Shown here: piece by piece, positions 9,317-18,869 of the stretch
Layout of the letters: the number at the start of each line of letters is the position of its first letter
How positions within the stretch are numbered: position 1 is the first letter of the stretch
DNA from: Leptolyngbyaceae cyanobacterium
GTDB taxonomy: Bacteria > Cyanobacteriota > Cyanobacteriia > Cyanobacteriales > Aerosakkonemataceae
Length of the DNA: 64,000 nt
Direction: 5' to 3'
NCBI GenBank assembly: GCA_036703985.1
Contig: DATNQN010000021.1
Span: 1 to 64,000 of the forward strand
The notes under the pieces: generated by a model
What the model was told of the DNA's origin: nothing
Seen by the model: only the letters and a program-made list of their open reading frames with translations
Database searches by the model: none
Translations under genes and position numbers: made by a program

Positions 9317-11146
9317 ATGCGCGATTTTCTCAAGTACACTTTTGCCAACTTAGTAAGTTTACTAATTTTGTTAGGTTTAGGAACGGGGGGACTAATTTTT
9401 TTGTTAGTTGCTGTCGCTACTAAAAATACAGAACCGCAAGTTAAAGATAAGTCGGTATTGGTTTTTGATATGTCTACCAGAATTACCGATACAAATCCTT
9501 CTTCAGGAACTGGCGAACTGGTTCAAAAAGCGATATCCGGTGAAAAAGATGGAGAATCAATTACTCTTCGCACGGTTTTAGATACTATAGATAAGGCTAC
9601 AAAAGATAAAAGAATTATTGGGATTTACTTAGATGGGAGTGGAGAATCATCTGGGATTAGTTCTGGTTTTGCCACTCTTAAAGAAGTAAGACAAGCCTTG
9701 GAAAAATTTAAAGCTGCTGGCAAAAAAATCATTGCTTACGATGTTGATTGGGATGAACCTACTTATTATTTAGGTTCGGTGGCGGATACGGTGGTGGTTA
9801 ACCCATTGGGTATGATGGAATTGAATGGTTTGCGTTCGGAAACCATGTTTTTGACCGGTGCATTTGAAAAGTACGGTATTGGGGTACAAGTAATCCGGGT
9901 AGGAAAGTATAAATCGGCTGTTGAGCCATTTGTGTTAACCAAATTGAGTCCGGAAAATCGCCAACAAATTCAAAAATTGTTAAATGATATTTGGGGTGAG
10001 TTTCGCGTCACGGTTGCCAAAAATCGGAAATTAACTCCGCAGCAAGTGCAGGCGATCGCAAATAATCAAGGTTTGTTGATGGCTGACCAAGCTCGGAAAA
10101 ATCGCTTGGTAGATAAAGTGGCTTATTACGATGAAGTAGTGGCTGACTTAAAAAAGCTAACCGAAAGTAAAAAGGAAGATAAATCTTTTCGGCAAATTGA
10201 CTTAAGTGCTTATGGAAATGTTTCTGATAAATTAGTCGGTACGGAGCGGAGTTCTAAAAATAAAATAGGGGTGATTTATGCGGAGGGAGAAATCGTTAGC
10301 GGTCAAGGTAGCTTGAGGCAGGTAGGAGGCGATCGTTTAGCTAGCCAACTGCGCCAAATGCGACTGGATGATGATATCAAGGCTGTGGTACTGCGGGTGA
10401 ATAGTCCGGGTGGGAGTGCTACCGCCTCAGAAATAATTCAGCGAGAAGTCAGGCTGATTCGCGAGAAAAAACCAGTCGTAGTTTCAATGGGAAATGTAGC
10501 GGCTTCTGGGGGTTATTGGATCTCCACTTATGCCAATCGAATTTTTGCCGAGCCAAATACAATTACTGGTTCGATAGGCGTGTTTGGAATGCTGCTCAAT
10601 GTCCAAAAATTAGCTACTAATAATGGGATTAGTTGGGATGTGGTAAAAACGGGAAAATATGCCGATTCACAAACTATTTCACGACCGAAAACTCCTGAAG
10701 AGTTATCAATTTATCAAAGCTCTGTAAACCGCATCTACTATCAATTTGTCGGCAAAGTAGCAGAATCGCGCAAGCTACCTCAAAACAAAGTACAGGAAAT
10801 TGCTCAAGGACGGGTATGGTCTGGCTTGGCAGCAAAAGAAATTGGTCTGGTGGATGAAATTGGTGGCTTAGATCGGGCGATCGCTCATGCAGCTAAGACA
10901 GCTAAATTGGGTGAAGATTGGGAGGTTAAACAATATCAAAAAAGCCGTAGTTTGGAAGAAAGATTGCTGAAAAATTTGTTGGGTAGTAGCATCCAAAATA
11001 ATGACCAAAACGCGAATAAAGACCCTCTATTTGGCTCTCTCAACGCTCCTTATCAACAATTACGGGAAAACATAGATATACTGGGAAGCTTGAACGATCC
11101 TTTCGGAATTTATGCAAGGTTGCCCTACTATCTTCATATTAGGTAA
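9317..11146 (+). CDS. sppA: Signal peptide peptidase SppA, 67K type
   Basis: A membrane serine protease that degrades cleaved signal peptides; cyanobacterial homologues are linked to thylakoid acclimation. One N-terminal membrane segment (about residues 12-34) is followed by two tandem S49 peptidase domains, giving the long 609-residue form. The Ser-Lys dyad is visible as Lys199 in GKYKSAVEP (N-terminal domain) and Ser397 in NVAASGGYW (C-terminal domain). It begins 84 bases after fni in the same direction, separated by heptamer repeats. Confidence 0.95.
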   Translation: MRDFLKYTFANLVSLLILLGLGTGGLIFLLVAVATKNTEPQVKDKSVLVFDMSTRITDTNPSSGTGELVQKAISGEKDGESITLRTVLDTIDKATKDKRIIGIYLDGSGESSGISSGFATLKEVRQALEKFKAAGKKIIAYDVDWDEPTYYLGSVADTVVVNPLGMMELNGLRSETMFLTGAFEKYGIGVQVIRVGKYKSAVEPFVLTKLSPENRQQIQKLLNDIWGEFRVTVAKNRKLTPQQVQAIANNQGLLMADQARKNRLVDKVAYYDEVVADLKKLTESKKEDKSFRQIDLSAYGNVSDKLVGTERSSKNKIGVIYAEGEIVSGQGSLRQVGGDRLASQLRQMRLDDDIKAVVLRVNSPGGSATASEIIQREVRLIREKKPVVVSMGNVAASGGYWISTYANRIFAEPNTITGSIGVFGMLLNVQKLATNNGISWDVVKTGKYADSQTISRPKTPEELSIYQSSVNRIYYQFVGKVAESRKLPQNKVQEIAQGRVWSGLAAKEIGLVDEIGGLDRAIAHAAKTAKLGEDWEVKQYQKSRSLEERLLKNLLGSSIQNNDQNANKDPLFGSLNAPYQQLRENIDILGSLNDPFGIYARLPYYLHIR

Positions 11147-11506
11147 ATACGATCGAAAAAGGAATTTTTAGGGGTCTAAACTTCTGAATTCTGAATCGAT
11201 CTAGGTTTCAACTGGAGTTCGTCGAAGGAACTCCAGTTGAAGGCGTGTTAAATTTTTATGGTTTTGTAAACTATTTCTTAATAAGTATTAACATAAAATT
11301 ATATTTTGCAAATTTTTTAAAGTATATAATTACAAAAGATTGAGGTTATCTTAATATCTTCATAGAGAACAAGCATGAAATTAACTGTTATGGTAGATAG
11401 ATGATAATCAGTTGATAAGAATTGTATTGCTTTCAGGACTAATACCTCTGATGTACATATACTAAATTGTGTATTCCATCGTTTGCATTAACGAGGAGGC
11501 CCCAAA
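11147..11506. other. Intergenic region between sppA and a small gene
   Basis: About 360 AT-rich bases. Apart from a hairpin at 11207-11241, nothing gene-like is seen. Confidence 0.5.
11207..11241 (+). terminator. Hairpin after sppA, possible terminator
   Basis: A perfect 14-bp stem, TTCAACTGGAGTTC (11207-11220) with GAACTCCAGTTGAA (11228-11241) around a 7-base loop, lies 60 bases after sppA. The T-run following it is weak (AAATTTTTA ten bases on), so it may be a repeat rather than an intrinsic terminator. Confidence 0.5.
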
Positions 11507-11707
11507 ATGGTTCACACTTACGAAGTGTTGGTAGATATTAAAGAGTACGCTGACCAGGCTACCAATGCTTTCCATATAGGAACATCACGGTACGAAATTG
11601 ATGCAGAGTCCAGGCAGAAAGCGGATTTAATGGCGCGAGTACAAGCGAGAAACGAGCATTCACAAGGCATCGAGTACGATGTGCGAGTAACTAGGTTACT
11701 CAAATAA
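11507..11707 (+). CDS. Small conserved-looking protein of unknown function
   Basis: A 66-residue soluble protein beginning MVHTYEVLVDIKEYADQ, preceded by a very strong ribosome site GAGGAGG (11493-11499) eight bases before the ATG. It is charged, has no membrane segment and no cysteine, and looks like a compact alpha/beta domain. No family name is recognised. It stands alone between sppA and a convergent histidine kinase; the strong ribosome site argues that it is translated. Confidence 0.75.
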   Translation: MVHTYEVLVDIKEYADQATNAFHIGTSRYEIDAESRQKADLMARVQARNEHSQGIEYDVRVTRLLK

Positions 11708-11969
11708 AAAAACATTACATAGCACGGTAGAAAACTTTACCTTCATAACTCATTCCAAAAAGTAAATAGGATTGAGATTTATCAGCCATCCAAAAGCTAC
11801 TTTTTAGGCGGGTGCGATGATTTTTGTAAAGATCTTCGTTTCCTAATTCTTAGGTATACTTCGATCTCCAAGTAGCTGAAGAATGCGATCGAGTAAGCTA
11901 CCGTGCTCAATTAGGAAATATTAATAGCATGATTCCCAGCGATTAAACCCTGTTTGATGATTTAAGAAT

Positions 11970-14381
11970 TTAAGGATTGCATTCGGTTGAAAAATGGGTA
12001 TTAATATACTCTTCCGTGACTTCAAAGATGGCGTCCATCCGAAAGTTTTCCACTAAGTTGGTTAAAGTATTAGCTAGTTCTCCGGCACGATCGGGTATTT
12101 CTTGAATCAATTGAACAGCTTCGCTATCGTCAACTGTCAGTGCGGCTTGATGTAATTTTTCAATCCATTCTCTAGGCATTATACTTAAATCATCGACTGT
12201 AAGGGGTTTGTTTTGGGATTGTGAACTAGTTAAATTAGATGACAAGTCTTCTTCGTAGATATACTCCACACCTAAATACTTGCCTAATTTTTCAAGCAGT
12301 ATTTCCGAACGAAAAGGTTTAGGTAAAAAATCGTCACAGCCGGCTTCTAGAATTAGTGATTTTTCTTCTTCAAACGCGCTAGCGGTGAGGGCAATAATTA
12401 CAGTGCGTGGATTTGCAGATGATATTGATTCGGATTCTTTTGCTAATAATTGTTTAATTTGTCTAGTCGCTTCATATCCATTCATCACTGGCATTTGTAT
12501 ATCCATCCATATTAGATGGGGTTTCCAACTTTTCCACAAGTCTACTGCTTCTTGACCATTTTCTGCCTCTTTTACTGCAAAACCCAATGGAGAGAGCAAT
12601 TTTACTAATAATTGGCGATTTTCTTGGATATCTTCAACTATTAAAATGCGATAGGTCAGTTGATTGGGTTTTAATGCGATCGCGCGTCGGCTGGTAAAGG
12701 TAGCAGCCGTAGGTTCTTGGGATGCTACTTTAGCTAAAATATCAAATGTAAAGGTGGTTCCTTTACTTAGTTGACTGTTAACCGCAATATCTCCACCCAT
12801 TAATTTGATAAATTGTTTGCTAATCGATAAACCTAAGCCAGTTCCTTGCATCGATTTGCGACCTGTTTCGGTTTGGACGAAAGGTTTAAATAAAGTTAAT
12901 ATTTCTTCTGGAGAAATTCCAGGGCCAGTATCTTCTACTTCAAAAATAATTTTCACGAATTGCTGGGTATTCGATCGATCTAACTGATGCGGTGTTGTAT
13001 TATCTATTGATATATTTGCTTCATTATTTGATTGTCCGCTATATTCGGCAACTTTCGATCGCAATATAACGCTGCCAAATTGAGTAAATTTGAGCGAGTT
13101 ACCGAGGAGATTAATGAGAACTTGGCGCAGTTTACCTTCGTCTGTTTCGATATATTTAGGAACATTGCAATCCCGTTCAAATTTCAGCTGTAAACCTTTG
13201 GCATTAGCTTTAATTTTAAGCATTTCTTCAATTGAGAACAATAACTGATATAAATCAAAGTTACTTGCATTGACATCGATTTGGCCTGATTCTATTTTCG
13301 CCATCGATAAAACATCATTAATGAGTGCTAATAAATGTTCGCCACTGCGATTAATAATTTTGAGATATTCTTGTTGTTCTTCTGTTAAAGAATTGCCACG
13401 AGCCATGATTTGAGTGAATCCCAAGATAGCATTAAGAGGAGTACGCAATTCGTGGCTCATTTTAGCCAGAAATTGGCTTTTTGCTTGGTTTGCTATTTCA
13501 GCAGTTTCTTTGGCTTTCTGTAAAGCAATTTCAGCTTGCTTTCGATATGTAATATCTTGACTGACGGAAATGACGCATTTTTCTTCATTGATATCGATCG
13601 TTTCGGCTGACAATAAAGCCGTTTTTATTTCACCTAATTTAGTCTGAAATTTAAATTCAAAATTACGAACGCACCTTGCTGATTTTAGTAAATTAAATAA
13701 TTCATATCGGTCTTCTAGATTTACCCATAAATTTAATTCTACTGCGGTTCTGCCAATGATTTCTTCAAGGGCGTAACCGATCATTTCGCAGAAAGCGTCA
13801 TTAACTTCGATATGTTTCCCACTATTGAAAGAAGTAATGGTAATCGCATGGGGGGTACAGCGAAAAGCTTTGGCAAATTTTTCTTCTGACAGGCGCAGTG
13901 CGACGGTTCGTTGTTCTACTAGATTTTCTAGTTGTTCGTTCAGTTGTTGCAGTTGAGCATTTTTTTCGGCTAAATCTTTATCTTGTAAATAGCTACGAAT
14001 TGCTTCTTTAGCAGTTAAAATTAAATCTTCATGTTCCCAAGGTTTAGCAATATAACGGTAAAGGTTGGCATATTTAATAGCTTTACTGACTGTTTCTACA
14101 TCGGCTTGCCCAGTGAGCATGATTTTCCGTGTTTTGGGGGAAATTTTATGAATATGGCTTAATAAAGCATCCCCTTTAATCACTGGCATAATATAATCGG
14201 AAATCACCAGAGGAACTTCATATCCATCTTCTAGTAATTCTGCTAATAATTCTAAAGCTTCTTCACCGTCAATAGCTGTTTCAATAGTAAATCGTTCTCC
14301 CAGTTCTCTTTTTAATTCAACCTTCAAACTATTCAAAATAGTTTCTTCATCATCAACACAGATAATCACCAGATTTTTCAT
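11970..14381 (-). CDS. Hybrid sensor histidine kinase / response regulator
   Basis: An 803-residue soluble signalling protein. Domains in order: a receiver domain (1-130, phosphoacceptor in VISDYIMPV), a coiled coil, a PAS domain (about 165-285) sensing an unknown signal, HisKA with MSHELRTPLNAILGF (about 305), HATPase_c with G-boxes DTGPGISPE and GTGLGLSI, a second receiver (about 585-715, WMDIQMPVMNGYEATRQ) and a short helical C-terminal tail of about 90 residues that might act as an Hpt-like segment, though no Hpt motif is clear. A receiver at the N-terminus lets it take phosphate from another kinase. Confidence 0.93.
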   Translation of the reverse strand: MKNLVIICVDDEETILNSLKVELKRELGERFTIETAIDGEEALELLAELLEDGYEVPLVISDYIMPVIKGDALLSHIHKISPKTRKIMLTGQADVETVSKAIKYANLYRYIAKPWEHEDLILTAKEAIRSYLQDKDLAEKNAQLQQLNEQLENLVEQRTVALRLSEEKFAKAFRCTPHAITITSFNSGKHIEVNDAFCEMIGYALEEIIGRTAVELNLWVNLEDRYELFNLLKSARCVRNFEFKFQTKLGEIKTALLSAETIDINEEKCVISVSQDITYRKQAEIALQKAKETAEIANQAKSQFLAKMSHELRTPLNAILGFTQIMARGNSLTEEQQEYLKIINRSGEHLLALINDVLSMAKIESGQIDVNASNFDLYQLLFSIEEMLKIKANAKGLQLKFERDCNVPKYIETDEGKLRQVLINLLGNSLKFTQFGSVILRSKVAEYSGQSNNEANISIDNTTPHQLDRSNTQQFVKIIFEVEDTGPGISPEEILTLFKPFVQTETGRKSMQGTGLGLSISKQFIKLMGGDIAVNSQLSKGTTFTFDILAKVASQEPTAATFTSRRAIALKPNQLTYRILIVEDIQENRQLLVKLLSPLGFAVKEAENGQEAVDLWKSWKPHLIWMDIQMPVMNGYEATRQIKQLLAKESESISSANPRTVIIALTASAFEEEKSLILEAGCDDFLPKPFRSEILLEKLGKYLGVEYIYEEDLSSNLTSSQSQNKPLTVDDLSIMPREWIEKLHQAALTVDDSEAVQLIQEIPDRAGELANTLTNLVENFRMDAIFEVTEEYINTHFSTECNP

Positions 14382-14405
14382 GATAGATTTATTAAAATAG
14401 CCTAC

Positions 14406-14509
14406 TATAGCGATCCTAAATGAATTGCGAACAACTAAACCCCTCCCAACCCTCCCCTTGGTAAGGGGAGGGCTAGGGTGGGGTTGATTATTTAAATAGG
14501 AGCGCTATA
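14406..14509 (-). mobile_element. 104-bp MITE-like palindromic element, copy A
   Basis: One of three 104-bp copies in this window (others at 21887 and 42741); this one is inverted relative to them. It starts TATAGCGATCCTA and ends with a near-complement (one mismatch), with a central hairpin of CCTCCCCTTGGTAAGGGGAGG. It has no coding capacity. Confidence 0.8.
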
Positions 14510-14633
14510 GTTTAGAGTTACTAGAAAAAGCTTACCATTATTAGTAATGCTAACTGGCTTCAGCCAGGGTTGGTGCCAAAGTTTTTGCTCTCAAGAGCGG
14601 TAAATTTAAATAGGAATATGTTAAAAATCATAA

Positions 14634-14657
14634 ACCCCGCCTCTTAAAAGACGGGGT
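14634..14657 (-). terminator. Terminator of the SufR-like regulator gene
   Basis: Read on the minus strand, ACCCCG and CGGGGT pair around a partly paired centre and are followed by a T-rich run (TTTATGATTTTT). It lies about 40 bases after the stop of the 14695 gene. Confidence 0.6.
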
Positions 14658-14694
14658 GGTTTTGCTGAGAATATTATGCGGGAAGTGCTGCTTA

Positions 14695-15339
14695 CTAAAG
14701 CGATCGATCGCCGATTAAATAAGCACAGCGACGATCTCCCTGCAAACTATGTTCTACTCGCTGGATCGATACATCCCCTAACACCGAATTGAACATTTCC
14801 TGTTCGCAATGGCATAACAGTTGACAGCTAGCGGCGGCAGAACGAATCGGACAGTGATTTTCTACTAAAAGCAAAGTGCCATCTGGCTGTTCGATTGCTT
14901 CAGCCATGTACCCTTCTCGATCGCGCAAACAAGCCAGCGCCGCGACTCTCTCCCGCCAATCTTTGATGGTGGAAAATTCAGATAAACGCGCCGAGTAGTT
15001 CTCGATTTGTCTTTGGGTGCGTTCCGCTAACAGCTTTTCGAGTCCCTCTCGGCCAAAAATGGTTTCTACTCCCAAAAGCAAATCAACCATTAAATCTCCG
15101 TGACTATCGGGAAAACTATTAGTACACTGTTCTGTCAGTTGCCACAATTTGACCGGACGCCCCAACGGACGCCGCTGTTGTTGATAGGTGACTTGTTGCA
15201 TCGCCTGTAATGCTTGTAAATGCTGGCGAACAGCCATTGGAGAGATTTGCAACTGCTCTGCCAAAGCGGTGGCTGTCTGAGGGCCTTGCATTTTCAGCAA
15301 GTACAGGATTTGATGTTTAGATTTTTGTCGATCCTCCAT
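14695..15339 (-). CDS. SufR-like transcriptional regulator (DeoR/COG2345 family)
   Basis: A winged-helix regulator: HTH at residues 10-60 (TATALAEQLQISPMAVRQHL), then GRPVKLWQLTE, and a C-terminal cysteine-rich region. There C-x12-C spacing (starting CPIRSAAASC) and a last Cys 28 residues further resemble the [4Fe-4S] ligands of cyanobacterial SufR, repressor of the suf operon. However, no sufBCDS genes are adjacent, so a paralogue is equally possible. The ATG at 15339 gives 214 residues, near SufR length; a TTG at 15369 is an alternative start. Confidence 0.75.
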   Translation of the reverse strand: MEDRQKSKHQILYLLKMQGPQTATALAEQLQISPMAVRQHLQALQAMQQVTYQQQRRPLGRPVKLWQLTEQCTNSFPDSHGDLMVDLLLGVETIFGREGLEKLLAERTQRQIENYSARLSEFSTIKDWRERVAALACLRDREGYMAEAIEQPDGTLLLVENHCPIRSAAASCQLLCHCEQEMFNSVLGDVSIQRVEHSLQGDRRCAYLIGDRSL

Positions 15340-15500
15340 TCTGTTTAACTCAGGCTCAATCTGGCTCAACGGTTTGTAAAATTGTTTTCAACTAAGGTAT
15401 GTTTAGATTTGTTAAAGAAGCAACGATCGCATTTTTCCGTTTTTTGGGCAGAATATATTAGAGCTAACTAATTGAACAGTCTCAAAAGTTACATCCATCT

Positions 15501-15764
15501 ATGGACAGAAAAAGACATCGCCCTACGGATAGAAAAGTAAATCGCTTCTTCCTTTATATTGTGGCTTGTAGCGCGATCGGTGTGGTGCTGGGAGGAACGG
15601 CTAGTTGGGCCCAAAGTAATCAGTGTTGGCAAGCGGAAAACACTACCAGTCAATGCCTGACTGAAGATCCGGTTCTGAAAACCATTCAGGGTATGAGCAC
15701 TGGGTTGATCGCGGGTGCTGGCGCGGCGCTGGGTGCGACTTGGCAAATGAAGCGGGATGAGTGA
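15501..15764 (+). CDS. Small membrane protein of unknown function
   Basis: An 87-residue protein with a basic N-terminus, a hydrophobic segment (about 17-37, ending SWAQ, possibly a signal peptide with cleavage after AQS or an anchor), two cysteines in the exported part and a second hydrophobic glycine/alanine-rich segment (about 65-82). No family is recognised. It is divergent from the SufR-like gene, with about 160 bases between starts. Its stop touches a decayed gene on the other strand. Confidence 0.55.
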   Translation: MDRKRHRPTDRKVNRFFLYIVACSAIGVVLGGTASWAQSNQCWQAENTTSQCLTEDPVLKTIQGMSTGLIAGAGAALGATWQMKRDE

Positions 15765-16099
15765 AAGCGATAATTGCGATCGCGTACCCACCAGCTAACG
15801 GGAACGGCATTGCCTTGGGCGTTCACCTCCACTTCCAACACAAAAGGTATGCTTTTTCCCGGCTGTCTCTCTTGGCCGCTTTGAGTTTGTCCGATATCCT
15901 GATTAATTTGTTCCCGTCGATCTTCTGGGAAACGATCGGCTTCCAGTCCATAGGTAACTTGGCCATAGGGCATTTGTCCCTTGATAGCTGAGCGATCGGC
16001 TTTTAAGTTAAAAGGACGAGTGCTGCTAAGTGCGATCGGTTTCCCAGGATCGGGACGACCTGAAGAGTTTGGTTCTTGAGCGAGAGCTTCTAAAATTAC
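15764..16099 (-). pseudogene. 5'-truncated remnant of a GDYXXLXXXXXR-type gene
   Basis: On the minus strand 112 codons are open from just after an in-frame TAG (16100-16102). They read like the C-terminal part of cyanobacterial GDYXXLXXXXXR proteins: AIKGQMPYGQVTYGLEADRF, then PEDRREQIN, then LEVEVNAQGNAVPVSWWVRD and NYRF, the usual C-terminus. The N-terminal half with the naming motif is missing, no start codon fits, and no stop follows NYRF; the frame runs on into the antisense of the 15501 gene. I read it as a relic truncated at both ends; the family assignment is from memory of its C-terminus. Confidence 0.5.
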
Positions 16100-16166
16100 C
16101 TATATATTTGAAATTTGGACATCCTTTTTTTCCGTTAAGATGTGACAGTTATCAACACATCTGCTA

Positions 16167-17153
16167 ATGGAAAAGCCTTCTAACTTGTTACTCAAAATCA
16201 GTCGTCGTTTGTTTGAAGACCAAACAGAACGAGAAAAATTTATTGACGCATTGATAAATCCTCAATTTTATAATTCTAGTATTCTTTGGTGTCGAGCCAA
16301 ACCGGATAACCTGCCCTTTACCATAGAAACGCCGATTTCTTGGCAACCGAAATTTGTCGATCGCATATCTTTAGGAACCAAACCCGGTCAACATCAATTA
16401 CACGAAGAAGGTTATTATTATTGTTTAGATTTCTCTTCCGTGTTTGCCGCTTCTACTCTGTTAACTATTTCTTCCCCGATAGACTTAGTTTTCGATATGT
16501 GTGCCGCACCTGGAGGGAAAAGCATTTTTGCTTGGCAAGCATTATCACCAAATTTGTTAATTACTAACGAAGTCATTGGTAAACGGCTGGGAATGCTGAT
16601 TTCTAATTTAAAACGCTGTCAAATTTCTCCTAGCGTGGTTTTAAATCGCGATTCCAGCATTCTGGCCGAATCATTTGCAAGTACGAGTAATCTAGTAATT
16701 GTAGATGCCCCTTGTTCCGGACAATCTTTATTAGCAAAAGGGGATACAGCCGCCGGATGTTTTCACGAAGCTAATATTAATAAATGCGCTAATCGCCAAA
16801 AAAGAATTATTGCCAATTCAGCAAAAATTGTCGCACCGCAAGGCTATCTTGCTTATATGACTTGTACTTATTCACCGCAGGAAAACGAACAAGTTGCGGA
16901 ATGGCTTTTGAAGAAATTTCCCCAATTTGCACCAGTAGAAGTTCCCCTCTTAGCCGATTACCAATCTCATTTAACTAGTATTCCTTGTTATCGGATGTGG
17001 CCGCAATCAGGGTTAGGTGCTGGTGCTTTTACGATTTTATTTAAAAATATGGAAGAAGATGGTATCAATCAAGTCGATCTAGATTTAATAAAAGAAATAG
17101 AGGTGATTAATATTTTAAAAAATCATCTTCGTTTATGGAGACAATCGGGGTAG
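16167..17153 (+). CDS. RsmB/NOP family RNA cytosine methyltransferase
   Basis: A SAM-dependent m5C RNA methyltransferase. Motif I is visible as FDMCAAPGGKS (about residue 110), motif IV as VDAPCSG with its Cys, and motif VI as MTCTYSPQENE with the catalytic Cys. Length is 328 residues, shorter than E. coli RsmB (which has an N-terminal NusB-like domain), so this is the catalytic domain with a short N-terminal extension. The substrate (rRNA or tRNA) cannot be told from sequence. The next small gene overlaps its 3' end by 19 bases. Confidence 0.92.
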   Translation: MEKPSNLLLKISRRLFEDQTEREKFIDALINPQFYNSSILWCRAKPDNLPFTIETPISWQPKFVDRISLGTKPGQHQLHEEGYYYCLDFSSVFAASTLLTISSPIDLVFDMCAAPGGKSIFAWQALSPNLLITNEVIGKRLGMLISNLKRCQISPSVVLNRDSSILAESFASTSNLVIVDAPCSGQSLLAKGDTAAGCFHEANINKCANRQKRIIANSAKIVAPQGYLAYMTCTYSPQENEQVAEWLLKKFPQFAPVEVPLLADYQSHLTSIPCYRMWPQSGLGAGAFTILFKNMEEDGINQVDLDLIKEIEVINILKNHLRLWRQSG

Positions 17154-17323
17154 AAACTGTTTATCCTCATCAATTAGTTTTAACAATTCCTGCTCGTGAA
17201 ACGATGGGAGTTCGCGAACATTTAACAGCAGTGTTAGATAATTTATCGGATGATTTAGTGGCTGAAGTTCGTGACTTTGCGGAATTTTTACAGCAGAAAC
17301 AGCAACAGAAGCAAGCCAGTTAA
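17135..17323 (+). CDS. Small DUF2281-like protein
   Basis: A 62-residue protein that starts inside the end of the methyltransferase gene. The C-terminal half, with NLSDDLVAEVRDFAEFLQQ followed by glutamine-rich KQQQKQ, resembles the DUF2281/VapB-like small proteins that often act as antitoxins. No toxin gene follows, so it is either an orphan antitoxin-like protein or unrelated. The overlap suggests translational coupling. Confidence 0.6.
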   Translation: METIGVETVYPHQLVLTIPARETMGVREHLTAVLDNLSDDLVAEVRDFAEFLQQKQQQKQAS

Positions 17324-17520
17324 CAAAATGCTAACCGATCCGGATCTGAAATTGACTTCAAATTCCTATCCCATCGCTTTCCAAACAATGTTGCATTGTC
17401 GCCTACATCGATCGCCTCAAAACTATTCTCAGAATAGTTTGAGGGAAATTTGAGAGAAGTTAATAAGTAAGCAATCTCAGCAATTTGTACATTGCTTACT
17501 ACACAATGCTTTAAAAAATA

Positions 17521-17594
17521 TGGACACAACTGGACTCGAACCAGTGGCCTCCACGATGTCAACGTGGCGCTCTAACCAACTGAGCTATGCGTCC
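17521..17594 (-). tRNA. trnV-GAC: tRNA-Val (anticodon GAC)
   Basis: On the minus strand the sequence folds as a cloverleaf: acceptor GGACGCA with TGTGTCC, D-arm AGCTCAGTTGGTTAGAGC, anticodon arm CCACG-TTGACAT-CGTGG with anticodon GAC, and T-arm CTGGTTCGAGTCCAG. The 3' CCA is not encoded. A TATTTTTT run right after the gene can serve as terminator. Confidence 0.96.
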
Positions 17595-17815
17595 TTCACG
17601 GCTTTATCAATATAGCACGAATTATTTTAGTTGTGCAACTTTTTCAAACGCGATCGCAGAAACTGTTGTTTGACATACTCCCAGCGCCAAGCTTCGCGGT
17701 GACTGGCTCCACGAGACAGCTTCAATCTTCCACAATAAAAAAGGAAAAGCAGGAACTTGACAATTCCCATTTTCCTTTTTTATGGTTTGGTTGTTTTTGC
17801 GATCGGGCATCAAGA

Positions 17816-18739
17816 TTAAGTACCAGAACAGCGATCGAACCATTCTTGGTAAGTTTTTTGATGTTCTGGATTTTCTAGAACTATCTCTACTCTTACCGTT
17901 TGGCAACCGTGATTTTTTTGTCTGGCAATGGCATCTAACAACAAGCTGGCAGTTTTGGGAGAAGTAAACACACCCTTGGCTGTCAGTTGATTGTCTGAAT
18001 CTGAACGATCGGTTGCAGACATTGCCAAACCGGAAATATCCGGTTGGCTCAAATCAATTTCTGCAAGTCGTTTTTGTTCTGGCCCAACTTGCTCGACAAT
18101 CAATTTTTCATACTGCACTGGCACTTCTACCATGCGAGTTTCCACTTCTTTGCGGACAACTACTTCACCGACTTTCCGTTTATTCAGATTAACTACCAGC
18201 CGTTCTTCCAGTAAACGGATCGCCTCTTCTTCCACTACATCTGATAGGGAATCATCAGCCAAGTTTTCTTCGTTATCGGTGAAATCTAAGTTGTCTGTTG
18301 ATTCGGAGGGAGCGGGCATTTGCTCGGCATAGGAGTTAACATCGTTAACCTGACTAAACTGCTCTTGAGATGCTTCTATTGAGTTTTCGGAAAAGGGCAT
18401 TTCAGGAGTTGGGAAAGGTCTATATTCAGCTAAATCTGGAATGTTTATTTGGTGAATATCCAGGAAAATGGTTTGGTTGGTATAATCTACTTGCTTGATG
18501 TGATTGCTTCTTAATAAAAATAGGTGAGAAACTTCTCTCTCCCCTTCAGAGATTACTAAATTTAGCCGACGCAAGCTATCAAGATGTACGCTTTTTAGTC
18601 GCCCTACCAAATTTCCTTCGTTATCGCGGACAGCAAAATTTTTCAGCTTAGTTCTGAGCTTATCCAATAGAACTTTAATCCGCAGGCTATTTTTGGATAG
18701 TTCTCCTGGTTTATTTTTCGCAGATGGTTGATTAGTCAT
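17816..18739 (-). CDS. DUF2382 domain protein with a PRC-like N-terminus
   Basis: A 307-residue soluble protein. Residues about 30-110 resemble a divergent PRC-barrel (NFAVRDNEGNLVGRLKSVHL), a low-complexity acidic linker follows (115-165), and residues 170-240 carry the DUF2382/YsnF signature (IRLLEERLVVN, then KRKVGEVVVRKEVETR and VPVQYEKLIVEQV). A C-terminal segment of about 60 residues is not shared with its neighbours. First of four related genes on the minus strand; DUF2382 proteins include the akinete marker AvaK and are stress-associated, biochemical role unknown. Confidence 0.85.
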   Translation of the reverse strand: MTNQPSAKNKPGELSKNSLRIKVLLDKLRTKLKNFAVRDNEGNLVGRLKSVHLDSLRRLNLVISEGEREVSHLFLLRSNHIKQVDYTNQTIFLDIHQINIPDLAEYRPFPTPEMPFSENSIEASQEQFSQVNDVNSYAEQMPAPSESTDNLDFTDNEENLADDSLSDVVEEEAIRLLEERLVVNLNKRKVGEVVVRKEVETRMVEVPVQYEKLIVEQVGPEQKRLAEIDLSQPDISGLAMSATDRSDSDNQLTAKGVFTSPKTASLLLDAIARQKNHGCQTVRVEIVLENPEHQKTYQEWFDRCSGT

Positions 18740-18869
18740 TGTTCCGGTTGGTAAATTGATGTAAAAGATTTAACAACTGATATGATGGTTTTTTTAAAAG
18801 CACAGGCAGAGCTTTTGTTTTGCCCCGCCTGCACGTTAGCACTTAGTTACTTAAGATGGAAAAACTTGC

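Noticed and set aside
12280-12987. Plus-strand frames within the hybrid kinase
   Set aside because: Antisense shadows of a well-supported multi-domain gene.
15761-15991. Plus-strand 76-codon frame
   Set aside because: It is antisense to the recognisable GDYXXLXXXXXR remnant and has no ribosome site.
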